Below the pieces are notes generated by a model. That model was not told where the DNA came from. It did no database searches and saw only the letters and a program-made list of their open reading frames with translations. Shown one piece after another: positions 55,265 through 64,000 of a DNA stretch of 64,000 nucleotides (position 1 is the stretch's first letter; every line of letters starts with the position of its first letter). Source of the DNA: Nakamurella lactea DSM 19367. Its GTDB lineage: Bacteria > Actinomycetota > Actinomycetes > Mycobacteriales > Nakamurellaceae. The DNA is taken from NCBI RefSeq assembly GCF_000426645.1, contig NZ_AUFT01000020.1, positions 1-64,000 of the forward strand, given 5' to 3'. Made by a program: the position numbers and the translations under genes.

Positions 55265-55295
55265 TTGACATGAAGTTGACTTCAACTTCAACACT
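55265..55295 (+). promoter_or_regulatory. SoxR/MerR-type promoter with palindrome in a 19-bp spacer
   Basis: TTGACA (55265-55270) and AACACT (55290-55295) are separated by 19 bp, the overlong spacing of MerR-activated promoters. The spacer holds the 18-bp palindrome GAAGTTGACTTCAACTTC (55272-55289, 8-base arms). The SDR ATG begins 8 bp after the -10, so the mRNA would be leaderless or nearly so. Confidence 0.78.
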
Positions 55296-55302
55296 GGCGG
55301 AC

Positions 55303-56046
55303 ATGAGTGGAAACGTCAAGCAGGGCAGGAACGGAAACCAACGGGCCGAGGAACCGGTGGCACTGATCACCGGCGGGTCGGCCGGCCTCGGTCGGGCGTT
55401 GGCCACCGGATTGGCGGCCGCGGGCTGGACCGTGGTGACCGACGCCCGCGGCCCGGGCCGGCTGGCCGAGCTGATCGCCACGCATCCCGACCGGCTGAAC
55501 GGCATCGTCGGCGACGTCGGCGACCCCGACCACCGACAGGCCTTGGCCGCCGAGGTCCGCCGGTTGGGCCGGCTAGACCTGCTGGTCCACAACGCCAGTT
55601 CGCTCGGCCCGGTGCCGTTGCGGCCGCTGCGGGAGCTCGGGGCCGACCAGCTGCGGGCGGTCTGGGCCACCAACGTCGACGCCCCGCTCGCGCTGACCCA
55701 GTTGCTGCTCGAACCGCTGCTGGCCTCAGACGGGGTGCTGCTGTCCATCTCGTCTGACGCCGCTCTCGAGCACTACCAGGGCTGGGGAGGGTACGGCGCG
55801 AGCAAGGCGGCCCTGGATCACCTCACCCTGACTTTCGGCACCGAATCGCCGCTCACCGCCTACGCGGTGGATCCGGGTGACATGCGTACCCAGATGCACC
55901 AGGACGCCTTCCTCGGCGAGGACATCTCGGACCGGCCGCTGCCGGAGACGGTGGTACCGCAGCTGCTGGCACTGCTGGCCGCGCGCCCACCCTCGGGTCG
56001 ATACCGAGCGGCGGACATCGCGGCGGCACCGGGACGGGTGAGCTGA
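55303..56046 (+). CDS. Short-chain dehydrogenase/reductase, probable SoxR target
   Basis: A 247-aa SDR. The Rossmann motif is VALITGGSAGLGRALATGLA (TGxxxGxG), followed by DLLVHNASSLGPVP, where NAS stands for the usual NNAG. The catalytic LSISSDAALEHY and YGASKAALDHL give the Ser-Tyr-Lys set. VVTDARGPGRL suggests an NAD(P)-choosing Arg/Asp loop. The ATG sits right behind a SoxR-type promoter. Its gene ends one base before the QueA-like ATG. The substrate is unknown; a role in handling quinones or other redox-active compounds is inferred only from SoxR control. Confidence 0.88.
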   Translation: MSGNVKQGRNGNQRAEEPVALITGGSAGLGRALATGLAAAGWTVVTDARGPGRLAELIATHPDRLNGIVGDVGDPDHRQALAAEVRRLGRLDLLVHNASSLGPVPLRPLRELGADQLRAVWATNVDAPLALTQLLLEPLLASDGVLLSISSDAALEHYQGWGGYGASKAALDHLTLTFGTESPLTAYAVDPGDMRTQMHQDAFLGEDISDRPLPETVVPQLLALLAARPPSGRYRAADIAAAPGRVS

Positions 56047-56047
56047 A

Positions 56048-57133
56048 ATGGCCGCGCTGCTGCTGCCGACGACCCGGTTCGCCGAGCCCGACGAGCTCAC
56101 CGCACCCGGCCCGCCGGAGAGCCGCGGGCTGGCCAGGGACGCGGTGCGTATGTTGGTCGCGCGGGGCGGGGATGACGGCCCGGCTGCAGAACCGGAGATC
56201 CGCCACCTGCGGTTCCGGGAGCTACCGGACCAACTCCGGTCCGGAGATCTGTTGGTGGTCAACGACTCGGCGACGATCGCTGCCGAGGCCGACGGTCTGC
56301 TCGCCCGCCACGGACCGATCGTCGTGCACGCCGCCACCGCGTTGGATGACGGCAGTTGGGTGCTCGAGCTGCGCACCGCACCGGATGCCGCCGAACCGAT
56401 CCTGGACGCCCATCGCGGTGAACGGCTGACCGTCGCCGACCTGCAGGCAACCCTGCGGGAGCCCTACCCGCGGCCGGACTCGTCACCCACCGGTTCCGGG
56501 AACCGGTTGTGGCGCACCGACATCGACGGCGATCTGGGCGCGGCACTGCTCGCCGAGGGCAGACCCATCAGCTACGGCTACCTGGATCGGCGATATCCGC
56601 TGGACGACTACCAGACACTGTTCGGCGACCGTCCCGGGAGCGTCGAGATGCCGTCCGCCGGGCGTCCGTTCACCCGGCGACTGGTCAACGCGGTGGCAGC
56701 GCACGGCATCGGTATCGCCACCATCACCCTGCATACCGGGGTGTCGTCCCAGGACGTCGGCGAAGGACCGCAGGCCGAGCGGTTCGAGGTTTCGGCCGCC
56801 ACCGCGCGCCAGGTCGCGGCAACCCGGCGGGACGGTGGACGAGTGGTCGCCGTCGGCACCACCGTCACCCGCGCGCTGGAGTCCGCGGTCGCCGCGGACG
56901 GCCGGATCGGTCCGGCAGGGGGCTGGACCGATCGGGTGATCACCCCGGACGACCCGCCGCGGGTGGTGGACGGACTGATCACCGGTTGGCACAACCCGCA
57001 GGCTTCGCATCTGCTGTTGGTGGAAGCGGTCGCGGGGGCCGCGCTGACCCAGGCCGCCTACGACGCCGCGGTGGCAGGCGGTTACCTCTGGCACGAATTC
57101 GGTGACTCCGCGCTGCTGTTGCCGACGCGGTGA
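56048..57133 (+). CDS. Divergent QueA-like protein (tRNA ribosyltransferase-isomerase family)
   Basis: A 361-aa protein aligned to QueA along its length: GDLLVVNDSATIAAEADG (QueA: GDLLVFNNTRVIPARL), DDYQTLFGDRPGSVEMPSAG, IATITLHTGVSS, FEVSAATARQVAATRRDGGR, VVAVGTTVTRALESA, VDGLITGWHNPQASHLLLVE and GYLWHEFGDSALLL. Several blocks that are near-invariant in QueA are changed: APTAGLHF is MPSAGRPF, HVGxGTFxPV is HTGVSSQDV, and NFHLP is GWHNP. No tgt or other queuosine genes are in the window. It may be a QueA paralogue with a different role. It is coupled to the SDR gene. Confidence 0.75.
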   Translation: MAALLLPTTRFAEPDELTAPGPPESRGLARDAVRMLVARGGDDGPAAEPEIRHLRFRELPDQLRSGDLLVVNDSATIAAEADGLLARHGPIVVHAATALDDGSWVLELRTAPDAAEPILDAHRGERLTVADLQATLREPYPRPDSSPTGSGNRLWRTDIDGDLGAALLAEGRPISYGYLDRRYPLDDYQTLFGDRPGSVEMPSAGRPFTRRLVNAVAAHGIGIATITLHTGVSSQDVGEGPQAERFEVSAATARQVAATRRDGGRVVAVGTTVTRALESAVAADGRIGPAGGWTDRVITPDDPPRVVDGLITGWHNPQASHLLLVEAVAGAALTQAAYDAAVAGGYLWHEFGDSALLLPTR

Positions 57134-57139
57134 CGCTGA

Positions 57140-59335
<2,196 letters not shown>

Positions 59336-59402
59336 AGATTTGCGGACGCCTGGCACAGCCTCTTGAGCGCCCAACGCGTCGACCGTGAATCGAACGATCG
59401 CT

Positions 59403-59966
59403 CTATCGAATCGCGGTGACGGCTCCGTCTCGTACTGTGGCCGTGGCCATGAGCAAAGTGTATTCTTCGTCGGCTCCGACAGTAACTCTCAACTTGACTG
59501 CGAAATCGTAGTCGCCATTGGTCAAACTCTGCCCGCCGCAGTCGAGTGGGATTGCTCCGACCTCCACAACGCCGACGGTACCCGGCCGCAGGGTGACGTC
59601 AGGCAACTCGATCGCAGGAGTGCCGGCGAAGCCGACGATCCGTGCACCGTTCACGAACGCGGCATCGACGATGCCCGGGGCGGTGATCGACTGATCCGAG
59701 TCGTTGCGCAGATTCATCGCAATGCCGAGCCTGGACAAGGAGTACGTTGCCGACACGTCCAATTCGACAGCCGAGGGAAGCGGGCCACCGCACATCAGCA
59801 GCTCCCCATTCCACGGTTCGCTTGTCGTCGTGGACTGTTGCGGCGAGTTCGCTCGTGTTATGAGGACGACGACGACGGCAGCAACGAGTACTGCGGCGCC
59901 AATCGGCAACCACATTCGCCGTCCTGTGAATCGAACTCCTGGTTCCTTGTTTGGACTGTCGGTCAT
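59403..59966 (-). CDS. Small membrane-anchored protein of unknown function
   Basis: A 187-aa protein with one N-terminal membrane segment (MWLPIGAAVLVAAVVVVLIT) after about 20 cytoplasmic residues; the rest would be outside. The exported part has two cysteines (LLMCGG and LDCGG) that could pair, and a beta-rich pattern (AVELDVSATYSLSRLGIAMN, VTLRPGTVGVVEVGAIPL). I do not recognise a family. A GGGAGGA site precedes the start; ATG 59966 is chosen, and GTG 59975 is possible. Codon use is less GC-biased than in ligA, in line with the degenerate patch beside it. Confidence 0.6.
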   Translation of the reverse strand: MTDSPNKEPGVRFTGRRMWLPIGAAVLVAAVVVVLITRANSPQQSTTTSEPWNGELLMCGGPLPSAVELDVSATYSLSRLGIAMNLRNDSDQSITAPGIVDAAFVNGARIVGFAGTPAIELPDVTLRPGTVGVVEVGAIPLDCGGQSLTNGDYDFAVKLRVTVGADEEYTLLMATATVRDGAVTAIR

Positions 59967-60022
59967 TCGTATCACATCCTCCCGGCGTCCTCTGGTATGA
60001 AGTGAGAGACTGTTGAAATAAT

Positions 60023-60038
60023 GCTATCCTATGATAGC
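60023..60038. terminator. Small hairpin after the broken protease gene
   Basis: GCTATC and GATAGC pair around CTAT in a locally AT-rich stretch. Read on the minus strand it is followed by ATTATTTC, resembling an intrinsic terminator of the protease pseudogene ending at 60117. Confidence 0.4.
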
Positions 60039-60116
60039 TTCGTTTACGACGGACACACTCGCCGCCTTCATTATGACTCTGCGAAACGTGCGACGACGGG
60101 TTTCGTGAATTGTCGT

Positions 60117-60936
60117 TTAGTTCAAGTCGACGTGTAATGCTGCAAGGGCTGTGTCGAGTCGCGAACCTACCATATACTGTCCTAGCTGCCCGGTAACGCA
60201 GCCGTTTACTTCATTCACGATGGCTGAAACAACCGCATACCCCGCGCCTGCGATGTACACCGGTCCGCCGCTATCGCCGTGTCACGCTTTGAGAGTCCAG
60301 TCTGTATAGGCCTTTCCGAATTGTTCGTACCATTTCCCCAAGACGCTGTATTGGTCAGGTGGACGATCCCGTAGTCCTGACCCTTCGACGGAATATATAT
60401 CGATTTGTGACTCTTTCCGAGCAGTCGTTGAACAAGATCCGACAACCGTAGACCGTACTTCGAATCAACGTCGCCGGACGTGGTGCAATGCCCGGCCGAG
60501 AGAATGTATGGCATATTGTCAGTCACGCTATGGACCATAAAGCCACCTGAGCAACCAGACATCCAGATGCCGCCCCTGAACGGACTGGTACAGGTAAGGT
60601 GGCCGAGGGTCGTATTGCACGTCGCGGGTTGAACAGAGACTCCAAGCACTGTGACACTGGGAAAGTCTCCGACAGCGTCCATCGACGCCTGCACCTGATC
60701 GGGCCGGACGCGGACCTCTAGTTGGTTCGTTTCCTGAAGGAATGCACTGCTGATAGGAGTTATCTGGACGGACTCAAGGGCCGCATTCACGAGCGTGCTG
60801 TCGCTGGGGCTTCCGCCACTCCCGATTCCAGGCCGGCGGCCTGTGCGTCCGACTGGCTCAGTGCTGCCGTGAGGAGCAGGATCGCCGCACCCGCGACAAC
60901 AGTTCGCAACTGCCGCGTTAGAGACAACCTGAACAT
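60117..60936 (-). pseudogene. Broken secreted trypsin-like (S1) serine protease
   Basis: Reading minus from ATG 60936 (GGAGG site five bases before) gives a good signal peptide: FRLSLTRQLRTVVAGAAILL then TAALSQSDAQA. That frame closes at a TGA just after. A second frame carries ESVQITPISSAFLQ, SGCSGGFMVHS, the catalytic-His block YILSAGHC, and the catalytic Asp in GQDYGIVHL. A third frame carries GKWYEQFGKAYTDWTLKA, a stop, then HGDSGGPVYIAGAGYAVVSA with the catalytic Ser, ending TAA at 60117. The stop TGA (60282-60284) replaces the Cys normally found two residues before GDSGG. So two frameshifts and one nonsense codon separate the parts of one protease. Confidence 0.78.
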
Positions 60937-61834
60937 GTTGGCCTCCGATACCGATACGGATCAATCGGGCGCGTTCACTGGCAGTGAATGCGCTGAACAC
61001 TAGTCTGCTTCGATGATTGCCAACGGCAACTGTTGCAGAATCGTTATGTATTTTGGCCACTCGGAGACAGGCCAGGATGTTGGTGAGGGTTTCGCGACCC
61101 TGCCCTGGTGTAGTGAAAGCGCCTGTCCCGCAACAGATAGTGGACCTTGCGAGGGGTGCCAAGCCGTCGAGGGAACGCAATCGGCGATTTCTTCGCAGGT
61201 CACCGAGGTGTTGGCGGATACCTGGGGCGGGACGTGGGCGCACGAGCTGGCTCGGGTGCTCGCCGATCTGGCGGCGCAGTCCCCGACGGGACGGATTGTG
61301 AGTCCGGGATCGGCCAGTCGGAGGGCTGGTACAGGCCGGTCGCGTCAGTGACTACGACGGGGGCAGCTTTTGGATCGCCGCGCGGCACGGGAGCCTGACG
61401 GAACCTTGATGCTGGACGATGGCACCGCGGTGGAAACGGGGGCGGGCAAGCTCCACCTAGACTCCGTGCTGGACATGTCCTCGAGGCGGATCGTCGGGCT
61501 CGCTGTCGGCGAGCACCCCGGCGCCGAGCTGACCTACGGGGCGCCGTTGATGCCGGTAGCGGTACGCGGGGGAAAGAGGCCATCGCCGGAGTGATCATGC
61601 ACACCGATCAGGCCATCGGGCTCACCATCGACACAGCCGCCAGAGACCTGCACTGGTCTATCTCCACCGAGTCCCACATCGAGCCTGGCCACTCCTCGGA
61701 CCGCGAGAAGATCACCTACCGCGACTACCTCGCAAACGAACGGACTGCGGGTTGTCAAGATAGGAGCATCCGTCGATTGCGAAGAGCCCAAACCGCTGGC
61801 GACCGCAGGTGTCAATCGCCTGAACGAATATTCC
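60937..61834. other. Degenerate region with insertion-sequence debris
   Basis: About 900 bp without an intact gene. The right half holds an IS3-type transposase remnant (61370-61632). The left half has several short frames (for example one with SSQVTEVLADTWGGTWAHEL, plus strand, near 61190) that I cannot assign. Base composition at the left edge is lower in GC than the housekeeping genes. No flanking inverted repeats or target duplications could be recognised by eye. Confidence 0.5.
61370..61632 (+). mobile_element. IS3-family transposase remnant (integrase core)
   Basis: The frame from about 61406 reads LMLDDGTAVETGAGKLHLDS, then VLDMSSRRIVGLAVGEHPGA and ELTYGAPLMPVAVRGG. This corresponds to the rve-type core of IS3 OrfB (typically LYLATVLDLFSRRIVGWAxGEH ... 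AL..A). The following part, AGVIMHTDQAIGLT, equivalent to VIFHSDRGSQYTS, is in another frame, so a frameshift near 61580 separates them. Upstream HTH/OrfA and downstream catalytic Glu regions are missing or unrecognisable. It is a dead fragment. Confidence 0.65.
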
Positions 61835-63265
61835 TCAACTCCCTCCCGTAGTCTTGCCCAGCTCCGGAGCCTGCGCCTGCAGCTGAGCCAGCCGCGCCGG
61901 GTCCTGAACCTCCATCCAGGCGATCAGATCGCGGAACGGCACGCATTCGGTGTCTGCCTTGCCGCAGGTCTCCTGGACGAACTTGCCGATGGCGTCGGAG
62001 TAGGCGTTATTGTTCCACTGGTTGAAGTGGTTGCCGAGGATCAGCGGCGCCCGGTTGCCGTTGAAGGTGTCGTTGTACATGTCGTTGTAGGTGGCGACCA
62101 CCTGGTCCATGTCCTTCTGCGACTGTTCTTTGCTGGGCAGGCCGTCGACGCCGGCCTTCTCCTGGCTGTAATAGAAGTTGTAGTCCATGGTGATCTGCAC
62201 GTGCTGGGTGCGCTGACTCGGATCCAGATCCGTGTTGCCGGTGATGGTGCCGTGCATCGGGTATTCGGCCATCCCGATCTGCCAGATCTTGTTGGTCGGC
62301 GACTGGGTGGGCCAGGAGATGCCGCGCCGGGTGAACGACGAGTCGTAGATCATGTTGTGCTGCGCCAGCGCGGGGAACAGGTCCTCGATGTGGCCCTCCA
62401 GGCAGGGCGTCCGCTCGCCGCGGATGTCGTTCTTCGTCACCTTCAGCGTCGGCAGTTGCTGAGTCGGATTGTTCGCCTTGTAGTTCTTGATGAGCGCGAA
62501 GAACTGATCGAGTTCGGTGTTCCAGTCGGCCGCCGTCCAGCTGTCGCCTCCGCCGGCTCCGCAGAAGTGCCCGTTGAAGTGCGTCCCGACCTCGTTGCCG
62601 ATGTCCAGCGAATGGTTCAGGTCGTTGATCTCCACCGGCAGATCGGCCGGCAGGTTCCAGTTGATGTCCGAGGCGCCCGGCTGATGACCCGGTCCCTGGT
62701 AGTGGTCCTTGGTCGCTTCGGTGAGCATGTAAGTGCCGGACAGAAACCCGGTGAATCGGAACGGCACCTTCTTCGCCATGTCGAACCAGTACTGCCACTT
62801 CTCGTCCCAGCCGACGCCGTCGAAGCTGACGACGATGAACTGCGGCGGCTTCTCGCCCGCCTTGAGCTTCGTCGGCACGAATCCGTCGGGCAGCGCGACA
62901 CCGTCCTTCGGGTGGTCGAAACTGCCGGTGCCGGCCGGGCCGGCGGACGATGACGTCGCCGTCGTCGGGCCGGTGGCGCTCGACGGTGCCGTCGAGGTGC
63001 CGCTCGTCCCAGTACCCGAACTGCTCCCTGCGGTCGAGCTGCCGGCTCCGTCGGCGGAGCCGGAGGTCGCCGACCCGCCCGAGGCCGACGACGATTGGAC
63101 GGGTCTGCCGTTGGCGTCCTCGCTGGGTGCCGCGTTCGTCGGCGCGACGGTGACGTTGCTCGTCACGGTCACCGGCGCAGCGCTGTCCGACGACGAGCAG
63201 GCGCCTGCCAACAGTGCGGTCGATACGCCGACCGCGACGGCCAACATCCTGGTGCGAGAACGCAC
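61835..63265 (-). CDS. Lipoprotein polysaccharide deacetylase-like protein (NodB fold)
   Basis: A 476-aa lipoprotein. GTG 63265 follows AAGGAG seven bases upstream and gives the signal RTRMLAVAVGVSTALLAGAC with lipobox LAGAC. A long Ser/Gly/Thr/Ala linker (about 25-115) spans the wall. The NodB-like domain has FIVVSFDGVGWDEKW (motif 1), EVGTHFNGHFC (motif 2 HxxxH), RGERTPCLEGHIEDL (motif 3) and MIYDSSF. Motif 1 is FDG where classical enzymes have FDD, so catalysis may be altered. Such proteins modify peptidoglycan or exopolysaccharide at the cell surface. Confidence 0.8.
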   Translation of the reverse strand: MRSRTRMLAVAVGVSTALLAGACSSSDSAAPVTVTSNVTVAPTNAAPSEDANGRPVQSSSASGGSATSGSADGAGSSTAGSSSGTGTSGTSTAPSSATGPTTATSSSAGPAGTGSFDHPKDGVALPDGFVPTKLKAGEKPPQFIVVSFDGVGWDEKWQYWFDMAKKVPFRFTGFLSGTYMLTEATKDHYQGPGHQPGASDINWNLPADLPVEINDLNHSLDIGNEVGTHFNGHFCGAGGGDSWTAADWNTELDQFFALIKNYKANNPTQQLPTLKVTKNDIRGERTPCLEGHIEDLFPALAQHNMIYDSSFTRRGISWPTQSPTNKIWQIGMAEYPMHGTITGNTDLDPSQRTQHVQITMDYNFYYSQEKAGVDGLPSKEQSQKDMDQVVATYNDMYNDTFNGNRAPLILGNHFNQWNNNAYSDAIGKFVQETCGKADTECVPFRDLIAWMEVQDPARLAQLQAQAPELGKTTGGS

Positions 63266-63510
63266 GCGATCACTCCTTCTCCCCGGCCGGGCGATGGCCC
63301 GGCCGCGGAATCCTGTGGATTTCCCCGACGGTGACAGGACGTCCCGGGACCGCCCGAGGTTGCCTGCGAAGATCCATCCCGCTCCGCCCCGCCCGTCCAT
63401 CTTGCGCCTCCGGCCGGTGGCGGGCCGGTCCCACACGCACAGCAGCCGCACAGACTGCGACCGGCGTCACATCCAGCGGCGCGATGAGGCACACCCGGGG
63501 GAGCCAGCCG

Positions 63511-64000
63511 TCAGCTGCGGTCCCAGCGGTGCAACGCCGGTGCCCGGCCGGAGATGACCGCGGCCAGCATGCCCAGATGGGCGAGCTTGGCGATCTCCGT
63601 GCGGCGAAGGACCGGCCCGCCGGGCCGGCCGACAATGACGCAGACATCGGCCGACCCGATCGGCGCTGCGGCCAACTCGGTGCCGACCATTCGCCACGAC
63701 TCCGGCACCCAGTGATCGTCGGCGTCGAGTTCGGTGGCTCGGGTCAGCGGTGCCCAGCCGGGCACCACGCCCGCGAAGTCCGGCGCCCCGCCGCCGGTGG
63801 CCAGTACCTCGACCTCGCCGGACAGCGGCGCCTTCACCACCGCCGCCCAACCGACCCGCAACACATCGGGCAGCAGCTCGGCGAGAGTCTCGACGGCGTG
63901 GTCCGGATCGGCGGCAATGGCCTCGACCATCTCCCATTCGCGGTGCGAATCGGCAACTCCGGGGTCGGGGCGCACCGAATCGACCCGCACCCCGGGGACC
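63511..64000 (-). CDS. GAF-like domain protein (5' end beyond window)
   Basis: At least 160 residues, open to the window edge, with a possible GTG start at 63990. The pattern VETLAELLPDVLRVGWAAVV, APLSGEVEVLATGGG and VGTELAAAPIGSADVCVIVG, then FxxxE-like LRRTEIAKLAHLGMLAAVIS, looks like a GAF domain with its closing helix. No catalytic or DNA-binding domain is visible in this part. It ends 245 bp upstream of the deacetylase start on the same strand; that gap shows only the deacetylase ribosome site and no other gene. Confidence 0.6.
   Translation of the reverse strand, partial: VPGVRVDSVRPDPGVADSHREWEMVEAIAADPDHAVETLAELLPDVLRVGWAAVVKAPLSGEVEVLATGGGAPDFAGVVPGWAPLTRATELDADDHWVPESWRMVGTELAAAPIGSADVCVIVGRPGGPVLRRTEIAKLAHLGMLAAVISGRAPALHRWDRS

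Noticed and set aside
60282-60284. TGA at a conserved Cys position as a possible selenocysteine codon
   Set aside because: The same gene carries two frameshifts and no SECIS-like element or sel genes are visible, so a nonsense mutation in a pseudogene is simpler.

Overview
The window is high-GC DNA read as an actinobacterial chromosome (Actinomycetota). The evidence is a fused 2-oxoglutarate decarboxylase/E2 protein (Kgd), F420-type oxidoreductases, many GTG starts, starts that look leaderless, and a gene order etfB-etfA-GNAT-acyltransferase-cysteine desulfurase-mnmA-MetE-like-ligA. That order matches the mycobacterial Rv3029c-Rv3014c block. Genus cannot be fixed from sequence alone; a Frankineae/Nakamurella-like soil organism is a guess.

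Layout. 1-8.4 kb: histidine utilisation. A divergent IclR regulator faces hutH-hutU-M20 amidohydrolase-hutF-hutI across a 24-bp perfect palindrome. 8.4-9.8 kb: an F420/NADP oxidoreductase-like gene and a divergent TetR gene, with three copies of one operator-like sequence between them. 9.8-18.8 kb: a LacI regulator and an overlapping pair of exported glycoside hydrolases, a 1956-aa GH92 protein and a Tat-type GH43 protein. 18.9-24 kb: a dienelactone hydrolase and a very large secreted S53 (sedolisin) peptidase with MAM-like and kelch regions. 24.5-28.3 kb: kgd. 28.5-34.5 kb: a luciferase-like monooxygenase, an FAD oxidoreductase, a 25-bp tandem repeat, a DinB-like fragment, an acyl-CoA synthetase and a Cys/Met-metabolism PLP enzyme. 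34.6-41.8 kb: a PucR regulator, a BMP-type nucleoside ABC importer and a yeast-FCY1-like cytosine deaminase, which together look like a nucleobase salvage unit. 42-43.8 kb: etfBA. 43.9-47.5 kb: an XRE-cupin regulator with gabD and gabT. 47.6-52.8 kb: an OlsB/OlsA-like acyltransferase pair, cysteine desulfurase, mnmA and a cysteine-free MetE-like protein, mostly in overlapping frames. 52.9-57.1 kb: MarR-MFS, SoxR with a divergent SDR gene, and a divergent QueA-like protein. 57.2-59.3 kb: ligA. 59.4-61.8 kb: a lower-GC, degenerate patch with a small membrane protein, a broken trypsin-like protease and an IS3-type transposase remnant. 61.8-64 kb: a lipoprotein polysaccharide deacetylase and the 3' part of a GAF-like gene.

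Two recurring patterns are not explained by gene content. First, small tandem duplications lie across the stop codons of hutU (16 bp), the FAD oxidoreductase (25 bp) and gabD (15 bp). Second, repeat or palindromic elements with a GTAGCG core supply the TAG stop codon of three genes (the FAD oxidoreductase, the Cys/Met PLP enzyme and soxR). Several regulators (IclR, TetR, MarR) and the SoxR-controlled SDR have -10-like or operator sequences directly against the start codon, suggesting leaderless autoregulated mRNAs. No rRNA, tRNA or CRISPR array was recognised.
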